Below, in pieces: positions 1 to 10,820 of a stretch of DNA of 64,000 nt (its first letter is position 1; every line of letters begins with the position of its first letter). The stretch spans positions 19,188-83,187 of the forward strand of contig SWBL01000235.1 in the NCBI GenBank assembly GCA_024195585.1, in the 5' to 3' direction. The position numbers and the translations under genes are program-made. The notes beneath the pieces are model-generated. The model saw only the letters and a program-made list of their open reading frames with translations, had not been told where the DNA came from and searched no databases. Source of the DNA: Aureobasidium sp. EXF-3400 (lineage: Eukaryota > Ascomycota > Dothideomycetes > Dothideales > Saccotheciaceae).

Positions 1-561
1 GTATGGTTGCAGGAACTTCAAGGTCGGTGGAAGCGTCTTGGGAAGTATGGATAGCATGGTGGGGAAGACGGGGTTCGCATGGTATGGGAGGAAGGTGAGC
101 ACAAGGGACTCGGTGTTGTATTCGTGCACACTAGAGGCAGGTTAGCAGTGTGCTGCTCGCTGCTAGGGCATGCTAGACACATACCGGAAACGACGGACAA
201 GCCACTCGACGGCCTTGAGACCTGGCCGTAGCAGCAGCCTGGAGCTGACTAGGCCCAAGAAACTGTCGATGATCTGGTCCAGGTCCTCATTTTCCTTCTT
301 TGTCAGGTTGATACGCTCCTCTGACTTTGACTGTTCGCTGAAAAGGTTGGCGGCAAAGGGCGCAAAGCGGGCATCGAGCAAGCACAGTTCCTGGAAGGCC
401 TCGGCGCATAATTGGTAGATGGTCTCGAAGGTCTGGTTGGCGGCGACGCGAGGGTCGAAGAGCAACGACTTGCTGTGCTGTGCGCGCTGCGCTTTGAGAT
501 CGAGTTGGTCGGTCGACTTTTTGGCGATTTGCGCCAACTGCTGTTGCAAAGCTGTGGCCAT
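1..561 (-). CDS. UTP10: U3 snoRNP protein UTP10 (HEATR1), N-terminal part, cut by window edge
   Basis: UTP10 is a very large HEAT-repeat protein of the small-subunit processome, acting in the nucleolus in early pre-18S rRNA processing and Pol I transcription. Only the first ~168 residues are here. The start is the ATG at 561 (MATALQQQLAQIAKK...), giving the family's N terminus, including the stretch around SKSLLFDPRVAANQTFETIY. Exon 1 is 185-561. A 54-bp intron (131-184, GTATGT...CTCTAG with CTAAC branch) separates it from exon 2 (130-1), which continues in frame as VHEYNTESLVLTFLPYHANP, a known UTP10 pattern. The gene runs off the left edge. It is divergent from NRDE2 with 328 bp between start codons. 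Confidence 0.93.
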
Positions 562-797
562 GGTGCCGATCCGTGTCGCCTGGGTGAACCCAACTGTCTC
601 GAGCCGAGCTTCTCTCACACAGTGGTTGGCGACGTCGAGGGTGGTAGAACTTGGGCGGCGACAGAGATGCTGTCTTGAGTACCTATGCTATCTGCGTACC
701 TTCGTTTGCCAAAAAGTTCCACTTTCTGCCAAAAAGTCGCTGTTCTTGGCACAGAAATCGCCGAGGGCGGTGAACGGCCACGACGAACATCACTAGC

Positions 798-835
<38 letters not shown>

Positions 836-889
836 CCAGCGTTTTTACACCACACGATTACTGACAACCATTGCACACCATAATCCTAC
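562..889. promoter_or_regulatory. Shared divergent promoter of UTP10 and NRDE2
   Basis: This is the only space between two divergent start codons (561 minus, 890 plus). It holds a direct repeat of TGCCAAAAAGT at 707-717 and 727-737 and a (CAT)12 microsatellite at 798-833. No clear TATA box is seen. A promoter role is inferred from position. Confidence 0.6.
798..833. repeat. (CAT)12 trinucleotide microsatellite
   Basis: Twelve perfect CAT units followed by CAC lie 56 bp upstream of the NRDE2 start codon, probably in its 5' leader. On the minus strand they read as a run of ATG codons; this is an artefact of the repeat and not a gene. Confidence 0.97.
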
Positions 890-3800
890 ATGTCGGCGCC
901 CTCCCGAGAAGTACCCAAGTTCTCGAGTTTCCGTGCAAAGAACCCTACTCCACAAGAACAGCCGACATCACGTTCAACAACTCTCAAGCGCCGGCCAAGT
1001 GTCGAATCTGACCGTGGTCCTGCCAAAACTCACAAGAGTACTGAACGTCCAGAGCCTTCGTCTCATCGCCACCACATCTCACATGAGCATCGAGTGAATA
1101 TCTCTGACACTCACCACCGTGACCGGAGCTCACATGAGCCTCGCCAACATCGTAGACCCCTCACCAGTACATCGTCAAACTCGCACCATGATGGCAATTC
1201 TGATCTCTTCGTTGTTGACCTGAAGGGCGACCTACAGAACGTCGCCTATGACAGACTGCATAAGTACAGCATTCCGACATATCACCGAGTCGGATATGGA
1301 GGTATTCTGGGTCTGCATGCCAGGTTCAAGATAGATCGTGCCGAAAGCACGCTTGACAGGGTCTTGATTGCTGACAAGTCTGCCATTTCGAAGCAGCTTC
1401 CTCAGAGGTTACTTCTGAAGCGTCAAAAAAACCAAGAACTATCTGCTTTGCACGTGCATAACGAACATGAGCTAAATCTGGCTCAGGATTTCGTGGCTTT
1501 GTCACCTTCTGCTGATCACCATGATACCAAATCCGTGGATGACCCCTTCGACTCATTTAGAGATCTCGACCAAGCAGTACCTGCGGATCCGCACCGCTTT
1601 CGAGAGCACGAAATCCTGGATGTGGCCTTGGCTGCTGACCTACAGGTCCGCCAGCAGAACGTGCAGTTTGTACGAGCCACTAAATCGGATCCTTCTAACC
1701 TTCAAGCCTGGCTTGATCTAGCGAACCACCAGGAACACCTTGTCAGCCCTGGCGCCGATGCTCATTCCTTGAGCAACGTTGAAAGGCAGACTTTGGCAGA
1801 CATGCGCATAGCTGTTTATGAGAAGGCCCTCAAACACTTCCCTACCAGTGAAGCAGCAAAATGTGAGCGTTTGGTGTTGGGATTGTTACATGAAGCGTCT
1901 GTTGCCTGGGATGCGCAGAAGTATATGTCCAAGCTCCAGGGCATTCTCCAACAACATCCCAAAAGCTTTCCTATCTGGTCTATGTACCTAGATGCTTGCC
2001 AGACTAATCCAATCGACTTCCGCTTTGAAGACGTTAAGGCTTTCTTCGTGCGCAGCATTCGCACGCTTGGTTTGACTGCCAATTCAGGTCATGAGCCCGA
2101 TTCTCGAAGGATGGTTCTCTACTTGATCTTACGTTACACTGTCTTCTTGCTAGATACCGGATATGATGAGCTATCCATAGCCATCTGGCAAGCTCTCGGC
2201 GAATATCACTTATTTAGGCCAGAGCACCTCGCCTCTCGCGAAACCGGTCATTTACTTACTGAGTTTGAACAGTTCTGGGAAAATGAAAGTCCAAGATTTG
2301 GCGAAGTCGGAGCACGAGGATGGCGAGCCGTCGTTGAGCATGACGAATTAACTTCAAATCTTCAGAAATTACCTCCCACGGATCAAATGAGTTCGAAACT
2401 GCCTTTCAAGTCTTTCGCTGCCCTAGAAACAACCATGAGCAGGTTCTTCCAATTTCCTGGAAGAACTATGGATGAGGCTGGTGCTGATGATCCCTTCCAT
2501 CTCGTTCTGTTTTCCGACATTCGTGATATCCTCGAGGCCACAGCGTCTGGCCTCGACCACTACGACCTGCTTGATGCTATACTGTGTTACTTGGGTCTCC
2601 CTGGTGTGGGCTTGAAAATGACCGCTGGGAACGACACTCAATCACGACCCGAGTGGCGATCAGACGTCTTTCTCCAGCACGGGCTGCTGCAATCTGATTT
2701 CTCAACTGATGATAACAACTGCTTGCATCGACAGCATAATCCAAGTTATCAAAGTTCAACAGGAATTTTGTTTTCTCGCATGTTCAGAGGTCTTTCAGCA
2801 TCAGCACCTGAGCAAGAGACTAGCAGCTCAAGCTCGACGCAGGCTGCTACCCACTTCGCTCGAAGGACACTTTCAAGCATGGTAAAAGAATTCTCCAACG
2901 ACGATGATCTGGCGGAATACCATCTAGCTTTTGAGCTTTCGTGTTTTCCTAAGGAGGCATCGAAAGCTGCCAAGCAAATCTTGAGGCAACGACCATCGAG
3001 TCTTCGACTCTACAATGCATGTGCTACAATCGAAGCAAAGCTAGGAAAATTCGAGAAAGCCGCTCAAATTTGGTCTGGCGCAATCAACATGAAGGATAGC
3101 TTCTCACACGCATCTCAGGAAGAACTTGTTCTGCTCTGGCGCGGATGGACATGGTGTGACTTAGAAGCCAATCAACCACAAAGAGCACTGTCTCATCTTG
3201 CGTCTTTCGGAAGCAGCGTCGATTTGGATGGAAGTACATTCGTTCCGCCAACGACTGCGACTTTGTTGAGACTACGCAATGCCTTCAAAGATGGGTTCGA
3301 ACATTCACTCAGCCAAGCCCATCCGCGCCTCGCTGCATTGAACGTCGAGATGCTGGCGCTTGTTGCATATTTGACGGAACCAGATGCACTGCAGGCATCT
3401 GTCGATGCAGTAAACGAGCAATGCAACGCAGCGAAACAGAAATTCGCAAATCAACATGTGCTCATTGAGATGTTGCACCAAGTCAAGGCTAGCATAATCG
3501 CTTACCATATTCGTCAGAAACGAGCTTACAGACCTGCGTTCGTACGCTTCGAGCTCGAGACGAGTATTGCACACTTTCCGGATAACACCATATTCCTCGA
3601 GATGTATCGAGAGAACGAAGTGCGTTTCCGGCTTGATGATAGGGTGAGATCAATACTCAAAACTCAATTGCTCACTCGCGGTCAATCGTCTCTTGTGACA
3701 TGGACATTCGCAATTAATCAAGAATTACTTCGGTACGAAAGTCAGTCCTCTGGCTCGACGGCGGAATCGGTAAGATCCACGTTCAAACGGGCATTGATGA

Positions 3801-4150
3801 CAGTCGGGAGCCCGGTCAGGTATTCGCAGATGCTCTGGGTGATGTGGTTCCACTTCGAAAAACGCATAGCCATGGAAGAAACAGCAAAGAGGTCTGTAAT
3901 AGGCAAAAGAAGTCTCATCGAACAGAACCCCTACGAGAAGTCGAAGCAAGTCTTTCTCTCTGGTTTGCATCATCTTCCTTGGTCAAAGGACTGGATCTTG
4001 CTGGGCCTAGAGACTTTTGATAGAGACGACGGGAGGGGTTGGAATACTCTGGAATTGAAGAGGTTATGCAATGTGCTGATCGAGAGAGAGCTTCGCATAC
4101 GAGTGGACGGTATCGAACATCTTCTCAGCGTCAGACCAGATGACCACTAG
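890..4150 (+). CDS. NRDE2: NRDE2-family nuclear RNA surveillance/RNAi protein
   Basis: This is an intronless 1086-residue protein. NRDE-2 proteins are nuclear, bind the exosome helicase Mtr4/MTREX and act in nuclear RNAi, RNA surveillance and splicing fidelity. The N terminus begins with the short family motif (PKFSSFRAKN), followed by a disordered, His/Ser-rich basic region to about residue 100. A conserved block follows (RVGYGGILGLHARFKIDR; DKSAISKQLPQRLLLKR). The rest is helical with HAT/TPR-like repeats (for example SNLQAWLDLANHQE, SLRLYNACATIEAKLGKFEKA). The ATG at 890 directly precedes the motif. Assignment rests on N-terminal motif, length and repeats; the function is from family knowledge. 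Confidence 0.85.
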   Translation: MSAPSREVPKFSSFRAKNPTPQEQPTSRSTTLKRRPSVESDRGPAKTHKSTERPEPSSHRHHISHEHRVNISDTHHRDRSSHEPRQHRRPLTSTSSNSHHDGNSDLFVVDLKGDLQNVAYDRLHKYSIPTYHRVGYGGILGLHARFKIDRAESTLDRVLIADKSAISKQLPQRLLLKRQKNQELSALHVHNEHELNLAQDFVALSPSADHHDTKSVDDPFDSFRDLDQAVPADPHRFREHEILDVALAADLQVRQQNVQFVRATKSDPSNLQAWLDLANHQEHLVSPGADAHSLSNVERQTLADMRIAVYEKALKHFPTSEAAKCERLVLGLLHEASVAWDAQKYMSKLQGILQQHPKSFPIWSMYLDACQTNPIDFRFEDVKAFFVRSIRTLGLTANSGHEPDSRRMVLYLILRYTVFLLDTGYDELSIAIWQALGEYHLFRPEHLASRETGHLLTEFEQFWENESPRFGEVGARGWRAVVEHDELTSNLQKLPPTDQMSSKLPFKSFAALETTMSRFFQFPGRTMDEAGADDPFHLVLFSDIRDILEATASGLDHYDLLDAILCYLGLPGVGLKMTAGNDTQSRPEWRSDVFLQHGLLQSDFSTDDNNCLHRQHNPSYQSSTGILFSRMFRGLSASAPEQETSSSSSTQAATHFARRTLSSMVKEFSNDDDLAEYHLAFELSCFPKEASKAAKQILRQRPSSLRLYNACATIEAKLGKFEKAAQIWSGAINMKDSFSHASQEELVLLWRGWTWCDLEANQPQRALSHLASFGSSVDLDGSTFVPPTTATLLRLRNAFKDGFEHSLSQAHPRLAALNVEMLALVAYLTEPDALQASVDAVNEQCNAAKQKFANQHVLIEMLHQVKASIIAYHIRQKRAYRPAFVRFELETSIAHFPDNTIFLEMYRENEVRFRLDDRVRSILKTQLLTRGQSSLVTWTFAINQELLRYESQSSGSTAESVRSTFKRALMTVGSPVRYSQMLWVMWFHFEKRIAMEETAKRSVIGKRSLIEQNPYEKSKQVFLSGLHHLPWSKDWILLGLETFDRDDGRGWNTLELKRLCNVLIERELRIRVDGIEHLLSVRPDDH

Positions 4151-5086
4151 ATAATCAAACAGTGCCCGCCGCTCAACTCTGCTTCTTAGCGTATTGAATG
4201 AATGGCAATTGAACTAATCTTGTCTGTATATTGTGAAAGGGAGGTTATTCCGGAAGCCGACTCCCGAGTACGCGCGATGTTAAAAATATGTGCCGAGGAA
4301 TGTTGTCATCGATGTATGCAAACCTACAAGACGCGAGAAGTCGTCTGGCAATGAAAACACGTGTACAGGAAGTTCAATCGTGGTAGACTTGCGTACTTCA
4401 TCAACAGATAAGAAGACGAGAATGATTGCATTTGCGGTATACCTACGCGCGGCCACCAGCATCCCAATAGCCTTGGCGGCGGAGCAAGAAGGAATTGTTC
4501 AAAAGTCAGAAAATCGATCTTGGCCGATTTGCCGAACATCCTCCCTCTCCAGGAGTAAATATTCACCATCGAAAGCATCAATAAGCACAGAAATCTCAGG
4601 CGTGTAATCAGCAGGCAGGTGCCACAATCGATCCGGTCTCTGGAACATGCACGACAAATAGCCGCCTGACGGCTTTTTTCTTCGAGCGCATGAACAACAG
4701 GGCGGCCAGGACGACGAATCTATTGGTTTGCATGATGAAGACGTGTCAGTGTGAACGTTCGGAACCTTGCTATTTCTGATGCCGAATGGTGTCACGGACT
4801 GTTTCAAGGACATAGCCTCCTCTGTGCTCGTTGGTCGTTATGCAGACTTCGCCTCTCTCTCGGCAGAAATTGTCCACGGGGTTGCGTCATGCACGACCTT
4901 CGACATACAAAGCAACAAAAGGGCCCAGTACTCGGAGAGGCATGTGGCATCCTCTTTTATCGTTCTTTCTCGGATTCTCCTAAAGTCTTGTTGTTCTCCT
5001 TGCGACAATCATCCGAGCTTCTGGAAGTGTCTCACCATTGAGATATATATCTATACACCCCAGAGTTCTTGGCGGCTACCATAGGC
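4151..5086. other. Intergenic, NRDE2 3' flank and upstream region of next gene
   Basis: No firm gene. The minus strand has a 104-codon ATG-started frame (4813 to 4499) with a coding-like stretch (LIDAFDGEYLLLEREDVRQI) but no recognised domain. A second overlapping short frame starts with a signal-peptide-like MQTNRFVVLAALLF. A spliced small minus-strand gene is possible but I could not build a convincing one. The right end should hold the promoter of the gene starting at 5087. Confidence 0.4.
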
Positions 5087-7489
5087 ATGCGGCTACAGAA
5101 GACAGCATCGTCCTTTTTTCAGTCCAGATCCGTTTCCGGGCAGTCCATTCGAAGTGCTCAAAGTTCACCACTGCCATCTCCTACTGTTGAGAAGACTGGA
5201 TCGCTGGAATCGCAGCCTCCTTTATCGCCCAACCCTCAATCAAGACCCTCATCTCGTCTTCGCAATAGAAGTCCGCCCTCGCCGCCCTCGGATGTGTTAT
5301 TCAATAGGCCGACTGTCGACACGCTAGATCCAACCGTCGCTACGAGTGACGACAGAAAGAACCGCCGGAGATCATGGTTCGGACGAAGTAAGAGCACCGA
5401 GAGCATAGAAAGAGGACCCAAGGCATGGGTCATCGGCCACCCAGAACGCCGACCATACGATCTCGGTCGTCTGGCTGGTGGGCAACAGTTGCTGGAATTA
5501 TGGGATGAGACCGCAGATTGCGAGGTACATCTGTTCCCCAGGACTTCTGGAAAGGGTCCTTCATTCAGAATTGATTCGGCATTGTTGGCTTCATCCAAGC
5601 TGTTGTCCGAACTTGTTATACCTTTCGATACGGGTAAGTGTTTTGTGCTGTAGGGATTGAAAAACACGAGGACCTCTAAGAAATTGCAGTCCAGCGCTAA
5701 CTGTCTTCCGTACTTAGATTTCAGTACGAGCACTGGTGAGCCTCATACGCCTCCTATGACTCCTAAAAGTGAATCAGGGTGTCAGCTCTTTTTACCCATT
5801 ACACTAAAGTCTGACATTGCGCTGTCGGTGCCCAACAATTGCCAAGGACTATCCAGTGATGAGGACACTCTTATTACAACACGCAATCTCTTTGCTTTCC
5901 TTGCTGGAGAGTCCTTGGTTGCTACACAGGAGAACCCGACTGTGTTTTCTGTTTTCATCAAGGTCTCAGAATCTTTAAAGCAGTTCGGATTCTCTAACTT
6001 TGATGGATCCACATTTGGCGAAGTTGCAACATCCAGTTTCGATAGATACGTGGACGAGCTCGGTTTGGCCGATGTGAGATCAAGCCGTGAGAAGACCATT
6101 GAAACTCTAATTCTTGGAGAGCGTATGAAGAGCATAAAGTTGTACAACGAGGCATTCACGCATGCTTCCGGCAAGTATGACGAGCTCCTGAAATCAGGAA
6201 GTCCTAAGTTCAGACTGATCAGTCCCATATCTGCCAACCGACTAGGACGTGCAGCGATGGACCTGGAGAAGCGTACGGCAAGTGTTCGGCACACTTTGGA
6301 AGACTTTGACTTTCCACAACTCTTTTCTGGCTTCCTGAACAGCAAGACAGTTGAAGAGCGCAAGGAGGTTGACTTTGACGTCTTGCGAGACTCGTTCCTC
6401 GCGACTCGAAAGTTTGTCATCTCATACTACAAGATTCGATTCGGTTCGTGGCCGCCAAAAGCCTCAAAGAAGAACGAATTGGAGACAAGCGGTCTCAATC
6501 GAATAGTTTGTCAAGAGCTATACCATGACTTTTGCGCTGTGTATGACTTCTTGGTAGACCGCACAAGTCTCACGAATCGTACTGCGGATGGTGTCTTGAT
6601 TGACGACAGAGATGCCGATGCACCACGGGTACGAGCACTCCGTGCAGTACTTAGTGAGTACGACCGATCTTCACCTCCTGTCAAACCACCGATTCCCTAC
6701 GATCTTCCTATCATCCCATCATTAAGACAGACCCGTTGCAATGGATGGGGCGGTGCGAAGAAAGAAGCGAAGGCTATGTCGAAGAAGTTGAAAGAGGACG
6801 ATATTGCGGAGATCATGACAGCCTCACACAATATTGACGTCCCACCCTCGCCGTTTTTGAACTCCTTCAGAGAGGTCGAACGAAAGGCAGTGAAGCATCG
6901 CACTATCAAGGAAATGGCAGAGATTCGCATGGGCCAATGGCTCTTCGTCTATGCCGTACTACAAGCTTTACCGTTGGTCACTGTCGATGGACCTCAGCTC
7001 CAGCATACTCAGGGAGTGGAGTATTTCCTTTGTGAACCTCCCAGGTTCGGTGTGCCCTGGGCGAGAGAAGAAGCGCTGCGTGATGTTAGTCGTACTGGTA
7101 TAGCTCGAGCAGGAGGTATTGCTCGCCTTCCTGCTGATGTTTATCATCACGGCGCGGAGGGTATATACTTCCGAAGCCACTGTTGGCAGGCAGCTGAGAA
7201 ATGGAGTGCTGGGAACGCGGCACTGGCATCAGAATTCCACTCGAAACACCACCTCGAGATCCAAGAGCTCGACCCACCAGCTGTCGTTGGAGTACAGGCA
7301 CCAATCAGTAGGAACGGCAGTCCTGCCCGTGATGTTGAGAGTCGAGAAGCAGTAGGCCTTGGTCTGGATTTGCCTTCAGCTTCTGCAGGTAACAGGACTC
7401 GGCCTGCAAGGCCAGTCAGCATGTACGACCCAAACTTGACATTCGACTCTTTTCTGCCCACATCTGCTGCCGGGAAGAAGAAGAAGTGA
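5087..7489 (+). CDS. Conserved fungal protein of unknown function (DUF8004-like)
   Basis: The protein has 772 residues in two exons: 5087-5633 and 5718-7489. The 84-bp intron (GTAAGT, branch GCTAAC at 5696-5701, acceptor TTAG) removes an in-frame TAG at 5651 and joins IPFDT to DFSTSTGEP. The first ATG is 5087 (MRLQKTASSFFQ). Residues 1-110 are Ser/Pro-rich and disordered. A conserved domain follows (PKAWVIGHPERRPYDLGRL) and runs through a helical region (FLAGESLVATQENPTVFSVF). The C-terminal part has a Trp-rich patch (MGQWLFVYAVLQALPLV) and a basic KKKK end. I recognise it as the Pezizomycotina family that I recall as DUF8004; no biochemical role is known to me. Confidence 0.75.
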
Positions 7490-9266
7490 GTTTGAGTAAT
7501 AGAAGGCCAGCCAATGGCACCAAATCACAATGCTTCACAATCACTTGTGTCACAACGCACTAAGCAAAGATTGTAGCGGAAATACATTGCAAGCATTCAG
7601 AAAGACAACTTGTTCTTGTGTGAGACTTGCTGTTTCTTCTCATCTGCCTGTTGCAAACGCTAAGGAACAAGTTGCTCTCCCTATTGCTTGCAAGGTTCAT
7701 GAGAACGTATAGCTCTTGACATGATGACACTGGCGTCCAAACGACAAGTGTAGTGCATATAGTACTGAATGACGTTAGTAAATAAGGTTCAGTCTGACAC
7801 TTAGTCCCAGCCTCTGCCCCATAAGTGCTAATATATCGAAGTTCACACGCACATTAGACTGGCAGCCGAACGCGTATGTCTATCGAAGGTCTGTGTCATA
7901 TTCTAGTCAACTGTGGAGTACCGCCCTCGAGTTGGTCCCTTGAAGACCTGCTGAAAAAGAGTCAGAAAATGTCTTCGGTCAAGCACATGTATGATGTGAG
8001 CTTTGATTGCGCAACTAAAGAGCTTTCAACCCGAACTTTTCCGTGATTGATGGATCGAGATAGACCTATACCAGCGAAACATCCGCCACTTACTCGATGG
8101 CATTACATAGACTCTCACCGCTACCGGTGAGTGGTACTGCGATACAGTCAGCGCATGCTTTGTGGCCGACGCAACACCACTTTGGGCTGAACATTGAGGT
8201 CTGAATGGAGATAACACGGACAAGTTTGAAAGTTCGGCATGGCGTGTGCTCGCTGCGGCATCGTGCACATGCCGCTCTGCGCACGCATCTGCATGTCAGG
8301 GTTTACCGCGCATTGCGCTCGGACTTGCTGTCTTCGCAGAGCGCGAGGATGGAGGTCAGAAAATTGTAGGTCGGTAAGACTGCCAAAACCTGTGCTTGTG
8401 TCCGGCTCAACCGGATCAAGGATCATCGTATCTTAAGTCAAGGGATGAGGTGCGCAATATAGAGCAGAAATGGTTGAGATGTTACCAGAAAACTCTCCCG
8501 TTTGCTACTTCCACGAGCACAAGGCCTGGATGGCGCTTGCGCGATGTACTCTGCATATAAACGCTGGGAAGCTTTGCCTTTCGCGAGTTCCTTCATTGAG
8601 ATATACCGAGGTCCCGACTTGAGCTAACGAAGACCAAACATATCCTGATATGTGATTTCACTTACCAGTGGTCACGGTATTGGCTCTGACCCGGCCAAAG
8701 CAAAACCAACCAAGCACGAGCTCATGAACGAGCCGCCAAAGAAGGCCCACCACCATCCAGCAAAGTCGAAGCGAGCTCGCTCGGATAACGGAGACTAGCC
8801 GCCTGGCTACGGGTGTCGCGAAGTGATCGTCACAAGCATGTTGGGCACATAACTTCCTTTTCAGTGCGAGTCAGAATTGATGCAGGAACAGCAATTGCGA
8901 AAGAGTGGCATCAACCGGCGAGCGTCGGCTTGTCCGTGACCCTCTTGCCCGAGATGGATTTCACGATCTCTTTACTATTGTAGGATTGTACAAAATTCCT
9001 GCTGCTTTTAGGACGTGAACAGAGAGGAAAATACCTATGCAAGGGGAAAAAGCATTCAATCGCTAAACACCATCGCAGCAAAGTTGTGGTTGCGAGAGCT
9101 TCTTTCTTTTCTCAAATCATCCACCTTTACCAGAGATCCCTTCGCAGAGCTCACTTTTCTTTCTCAAACCCCCCGACTTTCGTCGCCCAGAAACGAGTCC
9201 CTTTTCTCTGAAAACGTTGCGTTTCCTCCTTTTCCTCTAATATTATTTTTGGGTATCGGATGATCA
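7490..9266. other. Intergenic region, no convincing gene
   Basis: Only short frames on both strands, none with a recognisable family. A TATAAA-like element (CATATAAAC, about 8550-8560) is followed by a short basic open frame ending at 8798 (…ELMNEPPKKAHHHPAKSKR…) with no upstream ATG. A small spliced gene there cannot be excluded. Confidence 0.5.
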
Positions 9267-10820
9267 TTAGTCGTGGCTATAGTGGCCCTGCAACGGGCAA
9301 GTCTCGTCAGGCTCGTGTTTCTTGTAGGGAGGGGGATGTTGTGTCATTGTTAGCGGAGTGGCAGAACTTGGAGCCAAGGGGAGAGATGCTTCAAGGTCGT
9401 CGGTATCGTACGGTGGAAGCTTGATCATTCTGTATTGGTTGTCCTCGTCTGCACCATCGCGGCTTCCCCAAGAAGTCTGTAAGATGATCAGTAACCTTGA
9501 AAGTCGAGTCGAAGCACAGAGCAACATACAGCAGAGAGCGTCAACAGTCCTGCAAGCTTTATGAATCCATGCACATGACCAAACAGGATCGAGCAAGGCA
9601 ACATCAACAGATCAGCAGGATAGCGGATCCAGTGACCATAAAGCTTGATTGACTTTGCAAAAACAAAGATCCAGACACCAACTGCAATCAGAAACCTCTG
9701 CCGAGTGCCTGCTGGCAAGCCCTCGGTAGCTTTGTAGAAGAGAAAGAATATCAAGAAATCCGTAAAAGCCCAAGCGGTCAGAGTGGTTTGGAACACTGCA
9801 TAAGTTGTCCAGGGTGTTGACCTTGAAATAGTGAGCTTTTCTTCGAGGTTTTTACAATGGGCGATATCTGTTACATACCTCCAATAATGTCTTTCAACAA
9901 ACATACTCGTCAAATTGCTCCTCCAATTGCTTCGAACCCAGCGAAGACATTGTTTCAGGTACTTTGGGCTGTCTTCAAGGGTGGTTTGTACCTCACAAGC
10001 CTTGTGGTATTGCATGGCAATCTTCCAGCCATGTGAATACATCCAACGAGTGATGAAGTTGTCGTCGTCGGCATTGAGTTGGAAGTTCCTCCACGTCTCA
10101 TTCGTGAAGCCATAAGTAAAGGCTTCGTCTTGAAGGATGCAAGTACGATATGCGACTGTTCTACCTGAGAGACAAGGCAGTCCACCGTCGATGTTAAGAC
10201 ATGCAGAGCAATCGAAATTGCGTCTTTCGAGGTATAGAGAGCCGAGAAAGCTCCAGATTGTGGTCTTTCTGGGACGCATCAGACGCTGGGATGTTCCAAC
10301 GCCACCCATGTCGTCGTTCTCGAAAGGAGCTAGTATCCATGGAAGAATAGTTTGGGGCCAGATCACATCATCGTCGGCGAAGATAGTGATCTTGGTCATG
10401 ACTTCAGGAATAGCAGCGCACATCTGGCTGCGCTTGTTGGCCTTTGCAACGCTCAGTATGCGGATTTTACTGCTGTTGAAAGTAGCAGCAGTTCGTTCGG
10501 CTCTTTTTATGCTAGCATCGATGGTGACAATGATGATCTCGAAAGGTTGTGTCGCCAAACACGTCTCAATGGTGCGGCAGAGGGTTTCTCCTTCTCCTTC
10601 AATGGTCGGAATGATGACAGTGACATCCTTTTTAGTGTAGATGGGCTTTTCGGGGATGGGAATTGGTTTGTATGTCCAATTGGAAATCAAGTTAACAACA
10701 AGTCGCAGATAACGGAAGATGCTGCAGACATTGGTAAGCACATGACAAGGGAATTGGACTGGCGAATTGAAAGGCTCACAAAAGCAAAACTGCAGACCAC
10801 GCCCAGCACGACAACAGCAT
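9267..10820 (-). CDS. GT2: Family 2 glycosyltransferase, ZtGT2/Cps1-like polysaccharide synthase
   Basis: This is a membrane processive GT2 enzyme of the type needed for hyphal extension in Zymoseptoria (ZtGT2) and called Cps1 elsewhere. The polysaccharide product is not settled. Four exons encode 461 residues: 10780-10820, 9879-10721, 9530-9821 and 9267-9476. The 41-nt first exon (MLLSCWAWSAVLLF) supplies an N-terminal membrane segment joined to RYLRLVVNLI; an ATG further upstream would give the wrong phase. The catalytic region has VTVIIPTIEGEGE, ADDDVIWP, the acceptor-site NADDDNF and the processive motif QCLRWVRSNWRSN. Hydrophobic C-terminal segments follow (TDFLIFFLFY, FLIAVGVWIFVFA). 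The 57-bp intron 9822-9878 is in frame and would otherwise be read through. Confidence 0.9.

Noticed and set aside
615..836. Minus-strand frame starting with a run of Met residues
   Set aside because: It is a read-through of the (CAT)12 microsatellite.
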